Origin: AP-15 sp963788085 | GTDB lineage: Bacteria; Pseudomonadota; Alphaproteobacteria; ATCC43930; CGMCC-115725 | Reading direction: 5' to 3' | NCBI GenBank assembly: GCA_963788085.1 | Contig: CAWBFS010000012.1 | Coordinates: 166,065-230,064 of the forward strand | Length of the DNA stretch: 64,000 nucleotides | Part shown: positions 18,194 through 26,577 of the stretch, in pieces | Numbering within the stretch: position 1 is the first letter of the stretch | Layout: every line of letters starts with the position of its first letter | Program-made: the position numbers and the translations under genes | The notes under the pieces: generated by a model | What the model was told of the DNA's origin: nothing | Databases searched by the model: none | Seen by the model: the letters and a program-made list of their open reading frames with translations, nothing else

Positions 18194-19144
18194 ATGGCGC
18201 TCGATCGCGATGCCGAGCGGGTTCTCGAGATGGTGCGGCTGTCCGGGCGACCGCCCTATGAGACACTGAGCGCGCCCGAAGCGCGCGAGCTATTCTTGGC
18301 GGCGCGTGAGGTGCTGGCGCCCGATCCGCCGCCGGTTGCCGATATTCGCGAGCTCTCGGCGCCGGGACCGGACGTTGAGGCTGTCCCATTACGGCTCTAC
18401 CGCGGCACGACAACGGCCCCCGGCGAGACCCTTCCCGCCCTCGTCTACTTCCATGGCGGCGGCTGGGTAATCGGCGATCTCGACACTCACGACAGCCTCT
18501 GCCGCCATCTCGCCAATGCGGCGCGGTGCATCGTCGTCGCGGTCGATTACCGCCTTGCTCCCGAGCACAAATTTCCGGCAGCGGTCGAGGATTGCTTCGC
18601 CGCGACTTCATGGGTCGCGCAGGAGGCCGCAGCCCTAGGCATCGACCGCAAGCGCCTCGCCGTCGGCGGTGACAGCGCCGGCGGCAACCTCGCCGCGGTG
18701 GTGAGCCTCATTGCCCGCGATCGGGGAGCGCCGAAGCTGCGTTGTCAGGCCTTGCTCTACCCGGCCGTCGATTGCGGCATGACGCATACCTCCCACGACC
18801 GCTTTGCCGAGGGCTACCTGCTGACCCGGCCGACGATGAAATGGTTTTACGAGCACTACCTGCGCGGGCCCGGCGATGTCGATGACTGGCGCGCGTCCCC
18901 GTTACGGACCGCCAATCTCTCCGGCGTGGCGTCCGCCCTGGTGCTGACCGCCGGCAACGACGTGCTCTGCGACGAGGGCAAAGCTTATGCCCGACGGCTG
19001 CAAGAGGCCGGCGTCGCGGTGCAGTCGCGGCATTTTCCGGACCAGATCCACGGCTTCCTGACTATGGGCAAGATAATCGAGGCGGCACAGCCGGCGCTCG
19101 ACGACATCGCGGCGGCATTGCGGGCGGCCTGGGACGTGCGATGA
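18194..19144 (+). CDS. alpha/beta hydrolase, hormone-sensitive-lipase family esterase
   Basis: 316-residue carboxylesterase. The oxyanion motif HGGGWVIG, nucleophile GDSAGGNLA, the Asp in LTAGNDVLCDEG and the His in DQIHGF form a complete HSL-family (bacterial type IV) catalytic set. The start ATG 18194 follows GAGGAG at 18182-18187; a TTG one codon earlier is less likely. It is a single-gene unit after the dctM terminator. Confidence 0.9.
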   Translation: MALDRDAERVLEMVRLSGRPPYETLSAPEARELFLAAREVLAPDPPPVADIRELSAPGPDVEAVPLRLYRGTTTAPGETLPALVYFHGGGWVIGDLDTHDSLCRHLANAARCIVVAVDYRLAPEHKFPAAVEDCFAATSWVAQEAAALGIDRKRLAVGGDSAGGNLAAVVSLIARDRGAPKLRCQALLYPAVDCGMTHTSHDRFAEGYLLTRPTMKWFYEHYLRGPGDVDDWRASPLRTANLSGVASALVLTAGNDVLCDEGKAYARRLQEAGVAVQSRHFPDQIHGFLTMGKIIEAAQPALDDIAAALRAAWDVR

Positions 19145-19165
19145 GCCCGAACACGATGCCGCGAG

Positions 19166-20113
19166 CTATTCCGATCGATAAGGCTCGTCGTAAATTGCGG
19201 TGTGGATCGCCCCGCCGTCCCGGACATAGCCGCGATACATCCCCGCGGTGTTGAACGGCAATGCCAACGCGCCGGCGCGGTCGACCGCGATGACGCCACC
19301 GGACCCGCCGGCGGCCGCCAACTCGTCGATGACCGCCCGCGCCGCCCGATCCACAGATTGATCGGTGTGGCGCAAGCGCGCGGCGATCGCGAAGGCGGCG
19401 GCGTGCCGGATGAAGAACTCGCCGTGACCCGTCGCAGAGACTGCGCAAGTCGCGTTGTCCGCATAGGTGCCGGCGCCGATGATCGGGGTATCGCCGACCC
19501 TGCCGGGCGCCTTGCCAGTCATCCCGCCGGTCGAGGTGGCGGCGGCGAGGCTCCCGCGGCGGTCGCGGGCGACGGCGCCCACGGTGCCGTATTGAGGCGG
19601 CTCGCCATCCGGATGTTCGAGGGCGCGCCGCAATTCCCGCCAGCGTGCTTCGCTGTGGAAATAGCCGGGCTCGCAGAATGCGACGCCGTTCTCCCGGCAA
19701 AAGGCGAGCGCCCCCTCGCCGATCAGCAGCACATGACGCGACCGCTCCATCACGGCGCGGGCCGCCAGAACCGGATTGCGCGGTCCGAAGACGCCCGCCA
19801 CCGCGCCCGCCCGGCGTTCCCTGCCGTCCATGACGCACGCGTCCATCTCCTGCGTCCCGGCACGGGTGAACACGCTGCCCCGGCCTGCATTGAACAACGG
19901 GTCGTCTTCGAGCGCCGCGACGGCCTCGGTCACGGCGTCGAGGGCGCTGCCGTCCGCCGCAAGAATATCGCGGCCCGCCGCCAAGGCGCGGCGCAGGCCG
20001 TCATGGTATGACGCCGTACGCAAAAGCTTGGTCTCGTCTCGCGGGATCGTCCCCGCCCCGCCGTGAATGGCGAGCGCGAATCCGGTTCCAGTCGATTGTT
20101 CCGTTTGCGACAT
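19166..20113 (-). CDS. iaaA: isoaspartyl peptidase/L-asparaginase (Ntn hydrolase, T2 family)
   Basis: N-terminal-nucleophile hydrolase that is autocleaved before a Thr. LAIHGGAGTIPRDE opens the protein and NAGRGSVFTRAGTQEMDAC is characteristic. The cleavage/nucleophile site is QYGTVGAVARD (Thr near residue 180), and IIGAGTYADN and ATGHGEFFIR line the active site. From ATG 20113 it is 315 residues; a GTG seven codons earlier is possible. It is divergent from the MFS gene, with the promoters packed into about 50 bases. Confidence 0.92.
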   Translation of the reverse strand: MSQTEQSTGTGFALAIHGGAGTIPRDETKLLRTASYHDGLRRALAAGRDILAADGSALDAVTEAVAALEDDPLFNAGRGSVFTRAGTQEMDACVMDGRERRAGAVAGVFGPRNPVLAARAVMERSRHVLLIGEGALAFCRENGVAFCEPGYFHSEARWRELRRALEHPDGEPPQYGTVGAVARDRRGSLAAATSTGGMTGKAPGRVGDTPIIGAGTYADNATCAVSATGHGEFFIRHAAAFAIAARLRHTDQSVDRAARAVIDELAAAGGSGGVIAVDRAGALALPFNTAGMYRGYVRDGGAIHTAIYDEPYRSE

Positions 20114-20162
20114 CCCGGGGATGATACACCGCACGGCGCCGAACGGCGCTCCTCGAGCACCG

Positions 20163-21545
20163 ATGACGCCGCGTCAGGTGTTGCGGCTCGTCCTGGTTGG
20201 TCTGGGGACATCCGTCGTTCCGCTCGACACGGCGGTCAACATCGCCTTTCCCGAGATTACAGGCAGCTTCGGTCTGCCGGTCGAGATGATCCAGTGGGTC
20301 GTCATCTGCTACGTGCTGACCTACTCCAGCCTGATGCTCGCCTTCGGGCGGGGCGGCGACATCTGGGGCCACGGCCGCGTCTTTCGCGTTGGGCTCCTGT
20401 GGAGCAGCGTGGCATATCTGCTCTGCGCGGCGGCGCCGAATTTCGGCTGGCTGCTCTTCTGCCGATTTCTTCAAGGGATCGGCGCGTCGTTGATCGTCAG
20501 CTGCGCTCCGGCGCTGGTGACCGGGATGTTTCCCGAAGAAAGGCGCAGCCGCGCGGTCGGCATGTTCACGTTGATGTATGCGATCGGCTCTGCCGCCGGG
20601 CCGTTGCTCGGAGGCCTGCTCGTCCAATTCTGGGGTTGGCCGGCGGTATTCTGGTTTCGCGCTCCGCTCGCGCTGATTGCGCTCCTGTTCGCACCAGAAC
20701 CGCACACGACGTCTCGGCCAGCAGTGCGGGCGCCGGTCGACATCGTCGGCGGCATTCTGCTCGCGCTCGGCATCAGCACGCTATTACTGACCCTCAGCCG
20801 AGTTCAGCACTTGCAAGGGCAGGAGTTTCTCGCGATCCTGCTGCTGGCGACGGCCACTACCTGTCTTTTTGGCTTCCTCCACTGGGAAAACCGGGTCGCC
20901 CAGCCGATCGTCAATCTCGGACTGTTCCGAGCCGGTGGCTTCGCGGGTCTCAATATTGCAAGTGTGCTGATTTATTTGACGAGCTTTTCGGTTCTTTTGC
21001 TCGGCCCCTACTATCTCGTACGCCTCACCGGGCTGTCGGCGATATTAGCAGGCGGGGTTCTCGGCGCCTCTTTTGTCGGCAGCCTCATCGCCTCCCCGCT
21101 GGCGGGATGGGCCGTAGAGCGTGTCCCGGCAGGCCGGGTCGCCGCTCTCGGCGCCTCACTCTGCGCTGCGGGTTTGGTGCTGATCGGCAGCTGGGAACCC
21201 GGCTCCGCCGGGCAAGCAATCACCATCTTGGGCACCCTGGTGTTGCAAGGGTTTGGCGTTGGCTTGTTCCAAGTCGCCTACATGGACATCGTCATGCGCA
21301 CCTTGCCGCGGCACCACCGCGGAGTAGCCGGCAGCATTGCGATGCTGAGCCGCTCGGTCGGTGTCGTCACCGGGGCGACGCTTCTGACGCTCGTATTCCA
21401 CACGATCGAAGCAACGCGGCTGGCCGGCGGAGACATGCCGGCCGCGAGCTTCTTGACCGGCTTCAGAGCGACCTTCTGGTCAGCCGGTGTAGTCGCCGGG
21501 CTCGCCGGCCTCCTCGTCCTATTTGCGACTAAGCGCAGCGGCTGA
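20163..21545 (+). CDS. MFS transporter, DHA2 (14-TM drug:H+ antiporter)-like
   Basis: 460-residue membrane transporter with 12-14 helices. LDTAVNIAFPEITGSFGLP is the DHA2-type first helix (motif D1), QWVVICYVLTYSSLMLAFGR follows, and FLQGIGASLIVSCAPALV with GSAAGPLLGGLL is antiporter motif C-like. The start at ATG 20163 (MTPRQVLRLV) is the one next to the first helix; ATG 20121 is an alternative. The substrate is unknown. Confidence 0.88.
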   Translation: MTPRQVLRLVLVGLGTSVVPLDTAVNIAFPEITGSFGLPVEMIQWVVICYVLTYSSLMLAFGRGGDIWGHGRVFRVGLLWSSVAYLLCAAAPNFGWLLFCRFLQGIGASLIVSCAPALVTGMFPEERRSRAVGMFTLMYAIGSAAGPLLGGLLVQFWGWPAVFWFRAPLALIALLFAPEPHTTSRPAVRAPVDIVGGILLALGISTLLLTLSRVQHLQGQEFLAILLLATATTCLFGFLHWENRVAQPIVNLGLFRAGGFAGLNIASVLIYLTSFSVLLLGPYYLVRLTGLSAILAGGVLGASFVGSLIASPLAGWAVERVPAGRVAALGASLCAAGLVLIGSWEPGSAGQAITILGTLVLQGFGVGLFQVAYMDIVMRTLPRHHRGVAGSIAMLSRSVGVVTGATLLTLVFHTIEATRLAGGDMPAASFLTGFRATFWSAGVVAGLAGLLVLFATKRSG

Positions 21546-21558
21546 TCCGCCGCCGCGC

Positions 21559-21771
21559 TCAGCAGTCTTCGAGAGTAAACCCGACTTTGAGAATGACTTG
21601 AAAATGCGCGACTTGGCCGTCTTCAACGTGGCCGCGGGTCTGTAAAACTTCGAACCAGCCTACCTGACGCAAGGTGCGAGAAGCCCGGGCAACCGCGTTC
21701 TTGATCGCGTCCTCGATGCTGCTCTCCGAGGAGCCTGCGACTTCGATGATACGGTAAACATGGTCCGGCAT
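21559..21771 (-). CDS. dodecin
   Basis: Small flavin/CoA-binding dodecameric protein, 70 residues from MPDHVYRIIEVAGSSESS, preceded by the ribosome site AGGAAA. IEDAIKNAVARASRTLRQVG, then WFEVLQTRGHVEDGQVAHFQ and VILKVGFTLE, match the dodecin fold, including the Trp that stacks on flavin. It lies tail to tail with the MFS gene. Confidence 0.92.
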   Translation of the reverse strand: MPDHVYRIIEVAGSSESSIEDAIKNAVARASRTLRQVGWFEVLQTRGHVEDGQVAHFQVILKVGFTLEDC

Positions 21772-21910
21772 TGATTTCCTCCCTGGCAAATCGCGACAGC
21801 GGGGTCATTACGCGGCGAACTGACAGCCGATTATTTCGTTCCCTTCGGGAAAAATCAAAGCCCCTCTTCTCGGTGGTTTTTACGCGACGAGGTGTCGCCG
21901 TTCATGTTGG

Positions 21911-23156
21911 TCAGATCGCCGGCGACGAGGTAGAGACCGGCAAGGGCGCGGTGATCGCGCCCTCCGACCGCCGGCCGCCGGACTTCTCCTGGCTCAACTC
22001 CGCAACGGCCGGGTTCACCGGCATTTCGCCGATCACCGGCCGCAGGCCCAGCGCAGCGTTTCGGCGCCACACCGTGACCGCGGCGACCCGGCCGATCGGC
22101 GTTTCGGCGATGACCAACGGCAGGTCGTGCATTCGTCTGATCTCTTGTCCGTTGATCGACAAAATGACATCGCCTCGCTCGAACCCGGCCGCCGCGGCGG
22201 GACTGCCGGCTCCCACCCTGGCAACAAGCGCACCGGCGGGGTTCGCTAACCCGACATTTCGGGCGATTTCGGCTGTCACGGGCTGGATTTGAACACCGAG
22301 CCAGCCGCGCGCGACCTTGCCGTGCTCCTTCAGCTGCTCGACCACCGGCCTGGCTCGGTTCGCCGGTATCGCAAAACCGATGCCGACGGATCCACCATTG
22401 GGAGAATAGATGGCCGTGTTGATGCCGATGACATTACCTTTGAGGTCAAAGGTCGGGCCGCCGGAGTTGCCTCGGTTCATCGCTGCATCGATCTGCAGAA
22501 AATCGTCATAGGGACCGGCGTGAATGTCACGTCCGCGTCCGGAAATGATGCCGCTGCTTACCGTATTGTCGAGGCCGAACGGACTGCCGATCGCGAGCAC
22601 CCAGTCGCCAACCCGAGCCCCGTCGCTGTCTCCCCAACGGACATTCGGCAGCGGGCGCGCCCCGTCGATCTTGAGCAAGGCGATATCGGTCAGCGGGTCG
22701 CGTCCGACGATCCGAGCCGAGTACTCGGTCGCGTCCTGAACGACGACACTCACCGCTTCGGCATTTTCGACGACGTGGTCATCGGTGACGACATACCCGC
22801 TGGGGTCGATAATAAAGCCAGAACCCAGAGCCACACTGGCGATCTTAGGGTCGGGCTCGCCTTTATGGCGGCGCTCGTCGAGGAAGCGGCGGAGCAGTTC
22901 GTCGACCACCGATGGCGGGATGCCGCTGAGGGCAACCCGATCTTCGACGCGGCCGGCTTGCAGTCCCCTCCCGGTCAAAGGCCGCCTTGCTCACCCTCTG
23001 GACGGCCGAAACATTGACCACCGCGGGCATGACCTCCTGCACGATCGGCGCAAAGCTCGGCGCCGGCGCGCCGCCGCCCGCCACGTAAAACCGATCTGCC
23101 TGAGTGCAACCCATCGCCGACACGACGATCCCAAACGAAACGACGATCGATCTCAT
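21911..23156 (-). CDS. HtrA/DegP-type trypsin-like serine protease with one PDZ domain (frameshift in N-terminus)
   Basis: Periplasmic quality-control protease. The catalytic triad is intact: His in VVTDDHVVENA, Asp in DPLTDIALLKID, Ser in MNRGNSGGPTFD. A single PDZ domain follows (GWLGVQIQPVTAEIARNVGL to DVILSINGQEI). The N-terminus (MRSIVVSFGIVVSAMGCTQ) looks like a lipoprotein signal and is joined to the rest through a frame change near 22975. The joined length of about 415 residues with one PDZ is closer to DegS-like proteins than to two-PDZ DegP. Confidence 0.87.
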
Positions 23157-23722
23157 TCGGGGCGACGGCTGGGAGGACGAGGGCGAGCATCGGAAGAGCT
23201 TTCATGACCGGGCCGGCTTGGTTCGGCGGAGCACCGTTCCGACCCGAGCTTCGTCATGATGCCCTCCATCATCTAACGTATGCTTAAAGAGTGATGATGC
23301 GCACCCGTCGATGCATCCGGAGCGGAGCGGCGCCGCAGCAGCAACCTGCTATATATGGCGCCGGACGGCCCGGTTACGACACGCTGGGCAACCGCGCGAT
23401 CGCTCCGGCCGATTGCCCGGCGGCAGGGCTCATCTCCGGTAGCATGGATCAAGTCAATGAACAAGAACAATCGAGGCCTGTCGATTTACGGGACTTGCTG
23501 CGCACCAATGAAACCAGACAACGAATTTGTGCACTACCGGTCTGTAATCTTGAAATAGTTAAGAATATGACTATTTCGCTTTGAGCACCTTTCGGTACGC
23601 CGATGTGATGTCCGGCGGCGTTTGCGACTGCAAAGCCAGAAAGTTCGGCGGTGCCTCTCGGGCGATAGCGAGGTTCCGTGAAAGATGCGCAGAGGCCTCT
23701 GACAGACGAAGCAGGAGTAGAC
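23157..23722. other. intergenic region, no supported gene
   Basis: This 566-base gap between the divergent protease and HTH genes is locally more AT-rich near 23500-23580. The short ORFs here lack recognisable features or ribosome sites. I see no clear terminator or repeat. Confidence 0.5.
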
Positions 23723-24360
23723 ATGTCCAAAATTCCGCAAGGCGAATGGAGCGCCATTGCGGCACGGTATGCAAAGGGCGAGTCAATAACCAGAATTGCC
23801 CAAAGTTACGGCTGCACCCCGCCGGCGATCCATTACATCCTCAAGCGGAGCAAGCAGCGTGCCGCGCAGAACCCCGAGCAAAGGTCAACGGAAAATCGGA
23901 TTCGGCAATGACCTTCCCCGGCGAACCGCGAAACCGATGGCGCCGGAGCTCGCCGCGCGCCGTTGAACGGCGCGGCGAAGAGAACGGAATTGGGCGACTG
24001 GTTCCGAGCGAAGTCAGGCCGGCCGCTGGACCGCCGCCGCTCGAGCTTCGCCCGCCCCGCGAACCGGTCACTCCATTGCTCGGCGAGCGAAGTCAGCCCG
24101 CTCCCCCACAGCGAGTTCCGGGCCGAAATTCGGCATTCACGGCCGGTCTGGATCGTGAGCTTCATGGTCGCGCCGAAGCCGCCATCGCGGCATTTCGCTC
24201 GAGCTTCGACGCCGCCCTCGCGGAGGGGTCGCCGGATGTCCGCCAACGGCTTCGCCAAGCAGCATCGGATCTGATGCGGGTGGCGGCGCGCACCACGATC
24301 GTGCTCGATCGACTGAACGCAAATGCCGAACGCGAGCCCCGCGCATGCCGCAGCATGTGA
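23723..24360 (+). CDS. helix-turn-helix DNA-binding protein (frameshifted)
   Basis: The start ATG 23723 follows AGGAG at 23712-23716. The N-terminal 45 residues (MSKIPQGEWSAIAARYAKGE, then SITRIAQSYGCTPPAIHYIL) form a resolvase-type helix-turn-helix. The frame then changes between about 23860 and 23910. The second frame has a Pro-rich linker and a helical C-terminus (RAEAAIAAFRSSFDAALAEG and AASDLMRVAARTTIVLDRLN). Joined, it is about 210 residues. I do not know its targets. Confidence 0.65.
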
Positions 24361-24411
24361 GATGGGGCCAGGGCCGTTAAGCACGACCGGCTTCTCTGTC
24401 CGCACCGGGAA

Positions 24412-24698
24412 TTATCGTTCATCGAGCAACGAGGCGAGTTCGTTGCGAGCCTTCCGCACGCGGTCGCGGCGGTTTCCGACCAATGGATATTCGCCGCCAA
24501 TGACCATGCTCAGAACGGCATTGCACCGATCAAGGCGGTCGCCGGGCTCGCCTTCTCGCCGTCGTCGCGGTCAATTCAGTGCGCAACTGGACGAGGCAAC
24601 GGACCGACCTCGGCCAAATCGTGGTAGATCTTATCGGGCCGGTCATCGAGTGCGCAGTCGAGAGCCGCGACTGCCGCGCGGCAACAATCCGTACTCAC
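24412..24698 (-). CDS. small conserved-looking protein at the end of the formate dehydrogenase operon (frameshifted)
   Basis: The GTG start at 24698 overlaps the NrfD-type gene's TGA by four bases. The first frame reads VSTDCCRAAVAALDCALDD, then RPDKIYHDLAEVGPLPR. After a one-base shift near 24595-24560 it continues LVQLRTELTATTARR, then DRLDRCNAVLSMVIGGEYP and NRRDRVRKARNELASLLDER, stopping at 24412. The total is about 95 residues. The overlap and the charged helical composition argue for a real gene. I do not recognise it; an accessory role in formate dehydrogenase assembly is only a guess from position. Confidence 0.5.
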
Positions 24699-25672
24699 TG
24701 AGGCGCCCTTCCGGTCAAACGAAAATAGTCCTTGGGCCGCTTTGCCGATACATTCCCGGCACGCATCAGCGCGTGGCGCAACAGGAACCCGCCGGCGAGA
24801 ACCGCCAGCGAGATTGCCAGTGCGGGCCGCGGCGGCTGCTTGGGTTGGATCATGCTTTCGGCATGATGGAGCATCGGCACACCCGCGCCGAGCGCCATGG
24901 CGCCCAGGTCGTAGGCGAGGCCCCATCCGCTCTCGTTCAGTGCGCCATCCAATCCTTGTTCGCGAAAGCGCTGTCGCAGCGACAACAGGAGAAACAGTTC
25001 GAGGGCGCTCGCGGCGAGGGCTATGCGATCGAGCGCCCGACCAGCGTCGGAAGTGCTGGCGCCTTGCCCGGCGATGGTCAGCGCGGCTGCGCCCGACGCC
25101 ATTGCCGAAGCGCCGAACACGGCTGCAATCCGACGCGGTGCGGCGGCCCAAAGCGGCGTGCTGGTGGCCGACAACAGCGCGGCCGTGTAGGTGCTCATCG
25201 CCATTCCGGCGAGCGCCGCGGGAAATTCCAAGAGCTTGATCGCCCTCTGCTTGGTCCGACTCGGAGGGTAGCCGTGATCGGAGGCGAATTGCGCGGCCGC
25301 GAGGACCGCGCTCAACAACCCGAAACTCATCAGGACCCAGGTGCCGATCGACATCGGCGAGGTCTTTCGGAAGATCCGCAGCATGTTGTACCAGCGCTGC
25401 GGCGTATGCAGATCGATGATCAGCAGAGGCCCGCCCAGAACCGTGGCACCCAAGGCGATGTAACGGCCGTTGCGGATGATCGTCGCCAAAGCGCGATCGC
25501 CTACGAGATCGGCAGCGGTGGCGATGATCTGCGCCGATCCCCCGACCCCGGCAACAAACATGTAGCCTGAAACCAGCCAACCCCACAGGCTCGATTTGAC
25601 CGAGGGCAGGTCGTAATAAGTCACGTCCCGCTCATCCGCGACCCGGACGGAAAGGGGAGCGGCATCGGTCAT
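24695..25672 (-). CDS. formate dehydrogenase membrane subunit, NrfD/PsrC family
   Basis: 325-residue quinone-reactive membrane anchor with about eight helices, taking the place of the cytochrome b gamma subunit of FdnI-type enzymes. DLPSVKSSLWGWLVSGYMFV and LIIDLHTPQRWYNMLRIFR are NrfD-family segments. The start ATG at 25672 overlaps the end of the iron-sulfur subunit gene by four bases. It should pass electrons from the 4Fe-4S chain to membrane quinone. Confidence 0.9.
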   Translation of the reverse strand: MTDAAPLSVRVADERDVTYYDLPSVKSSLWGWLVSGYMFVAGVGGSAQIIATAADLVGDRALATIIRNGRYIALGATVLGGPLLIIDLHTPQRWYNMLRIFRKTSPMSIGTWVLMSFGLLSAVLAAAQFASDHGYPPSRTKQRAIKLLEFPAALAGMAMSTYTAALLSATSTPLWAAAPRRIAAVFGASAMASGAAALTIAGQGASTSDAGRALDRIALAASALELFLLLSLRQRFREQGLDGALNESGWGLAYDLGAMALGAGVPMLHHAESMIQPKQPPRPALAISLAVLAGGFLLRHALMRAGNVSAKRPKDYFRLTGRAPQ

Positions 25673-26577
25673 TGTCGGTCCCCTCGCCGGGCGGCAAGAA
25701 ACAGCAAGCTGGCCAGAGCGAGGCCGGCAACGGTGGCGAGACCGGAGGCGAGGCTCGGGCCGACCCGCTCTGCAGGGCGGCTCGGCGCGCTCGGCAGATT
25801 GTATGTCTCGGGAGCGGCGGTCAGCAGAAAGAATGCATTGAGCTGCTGCAGGCCGCCAGTAGCTCCGGGCGCGCCCGGGGCGCCATAAAGATACGCATTC
25901 TCCACGCCCTTGGCGTGCAGCGCCTCCACTCGCCGGTGCGCGCGGGCATGCAGTTCCTCGAGCTCGCCGAACTGGATCGAGTCGGTCGGGCACGATTTGG
26001 CGCAGGCCGGTTCGAGCCCGCCCTTCAGCCGGTCGTAGCACAAGGTGCATTTATGCGCCTTGCCGTCCTCCAGACTGACATCGACGACGCCGAATGGGCA
26101 AGCCGGCACGCAATAGCCGCAGCCATTGCAGATGTCCTGCTGCACGACCACAGTATCGAACTCGGTGCGGAAAATCGCCCCGGTCGGACAGGCTTCGAGG
26201 CAAGGCGCCGGCGAGCAATGCTTGCAGACATCGCTCATCATCAGCCAGTTGCTCTGAAAGGGCGGCATTGTGGTCGCACGCTCGCCATTCTCGGCGATGT
26301 GCTCGATAAAATGAACATGCCGCCACGTCGTCGCCGAGAGGTCGCCAGTATTGTCGTAGCTGGTGCCGCGCAGCCCCAGATCATCGGCCGGCAGCGCGTT
26401 CCATTCCTTGCAGGCGACCTCGCAGGCCTTGCAGCCGATGCACAATGTCGTATCGGTAAAGAACCCATAGCTGCGACCCGGCTCGACCCGCTGGCCGGCG
26501 GTCAGCTCGGCCTCGTCCGGGATGAACCCGGACAGAAACGACTGGGCATAGTCGAGGGCGCGCGGATGGACCGTCAT
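25669..26577 (-). CDS. formate dehydrogenase iron-sulfur subunit with C-terminal membrane anchor
   Basis: 302-residue electron-transfer subunit with four 4Fe-4S motifs in order: CIGCKACEVAC, CKHCSPAPCLEAC, CNGCGYCVPAC and CTLCYDRLKGGLEPAC. A single hydrophobic segment near the end (GLATVAGLALASLLFLAA) should anchor it, as in FdnH. No Tat or Sec signal is visible at the N-terminus. Both ends overlap neighbours by four bases (ATGA), so production is coupled with the catalytic and membrane subunits. Confidence 0.93.
   Translation of the reverse strand: MTVHPRALDYAQSFLSGFIPDEAELTAGQRVEPGRSYGFFTDTTLCIGCKACEVACKEWNALPADDLGLRGTSYDNTGDLSATTWRHVHFIEHIAENGERATTMPPFQSNWLMMSDVCKHCSPAPCLEACPTGAIFRTEFDTVVVQQDICNGCGYCVPACPFGVVDVSLEDGKAHKCTLCYDRLKGGLEPACAKSCPTDSIQFGELEELHARAHRRVEALHAKGVENAYLYGAPGAPGATGGLQQLNAFFLLTAAPETYNLPSAPSRPAERVGPSLASGLATVAGLALASLLFLAARRGDRQ

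Noticed and set aside
24323..25570. 415-residue plus-strand ORF opposite the NrfD gene
   Set aside because: Shadow of the membrane subunit; Arg/Gly/Pro-rich with no domain.
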